A DNA stretch of 41,203 nt from Poteriospumella lacustris (Eukaryota; Sar; Chrysophyceae; Chromulinales; Dinobryaceae), in contig SMOI01000063.1 in assembly GCA_008000375.1 (NCBI GenBank), forward strand, positions 1-41,203, written 5' to 3'. Of the stretch, positions 40,206 to 41,203 are shown piece by piece; within the stretch, counting starts at the first letter, position 1, and each line of letters starts with the position of its first letter. The notes below the pieces were generated by a model, which ran no database searches, was not told the DNA's origin, and was given only the letters and a program-made list of their open reading frames with translations. Both the position numbers and the translations under genes were made by a program.

Positions 40206-41203
40206 TTACACGTGATCGTGTTGAGAGGTCAACGCAATACCTTCCTTGTTGGATGCCACCAACGCACCCGCCGGAGTTGTTGACTTGGTGAACGTGGGCA
40301 ACAAACGACGACGCTTCTTGGACGAGGAAGGAGCCGATGCGGCAGAATCACCGACGGGAGAAAACAAAAACATCGGTCCCGACGAAGACGACGGTTGTGA
40401 TTCCGCTGCCGCCGCATCATCATCCGTCGCCGCCACGTTGGCATTCATGGTCTGTTGATAATACAACAGCTTGGTACCGTTCGTGACAACCAACAACAAC
40501 GAACCAATGTCAATGACCACCGCTTCCCAGAATTCCAACAAACCCGAAATCGCCAAGACAATCGCCACGATTTTGATCACAATGGCCACCAAACAGTTCT
40601 CAACGATCGTACGTTTCGCCAGCTGGGCAATACGTAAGGCAGGTGGCAACAACAACAAGTTGTCGTTCAATAGCACCACATCTGCTGCCTGTACCGCCAT
40701 GGCCGAACCCGCTGCACCCATCGCCACACCAACCGTTGCCAGGGCCAACGCGGTCGAATCATTGACACCATCACCCACCATCAACACTTTCTTTGGCTGC
40801 AAGTTCGTATGGTGGTCGGCATGCCAATGGTCATCCTCGAAACGATGCGTTGCCGATTCCAGGTGACTCAAAGGATCCTCCTCCACCGCAGCGGCACCAC
40901 CAGCAGTATTGGCTATAACATTGATGGTCGTCGATTGCCCCGCCGACGGATGATTGAATGGATGCAACAAGGCCTGGGTGGTCGTCTGTTGAACACGTTT
41001 CACCCATTGCATCTTCTCCGCCGGCATCAACCGTGCATGACATTCTTCTTGCGCAATGCCGACTTCACGACACACCGCCCGAGCGACATCTTCCTGATCA
41101 CCGGTCAGCATGGTCACCGTCACATGCATGCGATCTTGCAAATCCGTCACAAAGGGCTTTGTTTCTGGTCGAATTTCATCCGCCAAGGACATCGCATACG
41201 CCA
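40206..41203 (-). CDS. P1B-type heavy-metal ATPase (Zn/Cd class), C-terminal part, cut by window edge
   Basis: The frame is open to the right edge of the window, so the N-terminus, the membrane helices before the P-domain and the DKTGT phosphorylation site lie outside. The visible part begins in the P-domain (YAMSLADEIRPE), with MLTGDQ (TGD motif), GDGVNDSTALALA (hinge GDGxND) and then VGVAMGAAGSAMAVQAADVV. The last two membrane helices follow. The final one reads FWEAVVIDIGSLLLVVTNGTK, whose Asp-x-Gly fits the Zn/Cd/Pb-transporting P1B-2 subgroup. There is a roughly 50-residue acidic/His/Ala insert (about 40840-40980) before GDGVND and a roughly 75-residue cytosolic Ser/Lys-rich tail ending in HDHV. 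Likely exports Zn or Cd from the cytosol into a vacuole, plastid or outside. Confidence 0.9.
   Translation of the reverse strand, partial: AYAMSLADEIRPETKPFVTDLQDRMHVTVTMLTGDQEDVARAVCREVGIAQEECHARLMPAEKMQWVKRVQQTTTQALLHPFNHPSAGQSTTINVIANTAGGAAAVEEDPLSHLESATHRFEDDHWHADHHTNLQPKKVLMVGDGVNDSTALALATVGVAMGAAGSAMAVQAADVVLLNDNLLLLPPALRIAQLAKRTIVENCLVAIVIKIVAIVLAISGLLEFWEAVVIDIGSLLLVVTNGTKLLYYQQTMNANVAATDDDAAAAESQPSSSSGPMFLFSPVGDSAASAPSSSKKRRRLLPTFTKSTTPAGALVASNKEGIALTSQHDHV

Overview
This is nuclear DNA of a eukaryote. It has GT-AG introns of about 45-132 nt, a Pol III tRNA-Gln(UUG) gene, and protein families found only in eukaryotes: Sly1, exocyst Sec8, DGAT2, a choline-transporter-like protein and a PP2C/cyclic-nucleotide/kinase fusion. 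The small DUF493 protein at 24825-25430 starts with a signal peptide ending in ASA|F, followed by a Ser/Arg-rich stretch. That is the bipartite plastid presequence of algae with red complex plastids. Together with the short introns and dense packing, a photosynthetic stramenopile (ochrophyte, possibly a diatom) is my best guess. No species is assigned.

Layout. 1-9,000: an orphan helical protein (+), a METTL21-like methyltransferase (-), a 2.45 kb stretch without a recognisable gene, then a large N-terminally lipidated PP2C-CNB-CNB-pseudokinase (-). 9,000-12,400: a small Cys-rich orphan and a single-pass membrane protein whose N-terminus depends on one intron. 12,376-18,377: a large inverted duplication of a complete five-exon SLY1 gene. 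The two genes converge tail to tail and the gene bodies are essentially identical, introns included. 18,600-25,400: DGAT2, a membrane protein of unknown family, tRNA-Gln, four small orphans and the plastid-type DUF493 protein. 25,400-33,200: choline-transporter-like protein and an unusually long Sec8. 33,600-38,500: a coiled-coil ADIP-like protein and an MRG-like nuclear protein. 40,206-41,203: the C-terminal part of a P1B-type (Zn/Cd-class) metal ATPase, cut by the window edge.

The genes do not form one pathway. Sly1 (ER-Golgi fusion), Sec8 (exocytosis), DGAT2 (triacylglycerol synthesis) and the choline-transporter-like protein all concern membranes and lipids, but this may be chance.

The most notable structure is the SLY1 palindrome. 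Its two arms (2725 and 2767 bp) differ, as far as I can see, only by seven extra 6-bp repeats in intron 3 and three synonymous changes within 8 bp beside them. Just outside the arms, both promoters and 3' regions are still recognisably homologous but strongly diverged. This pattern is expected if an old inverted duplication is being homogenised by gene conversion over the gene body only.
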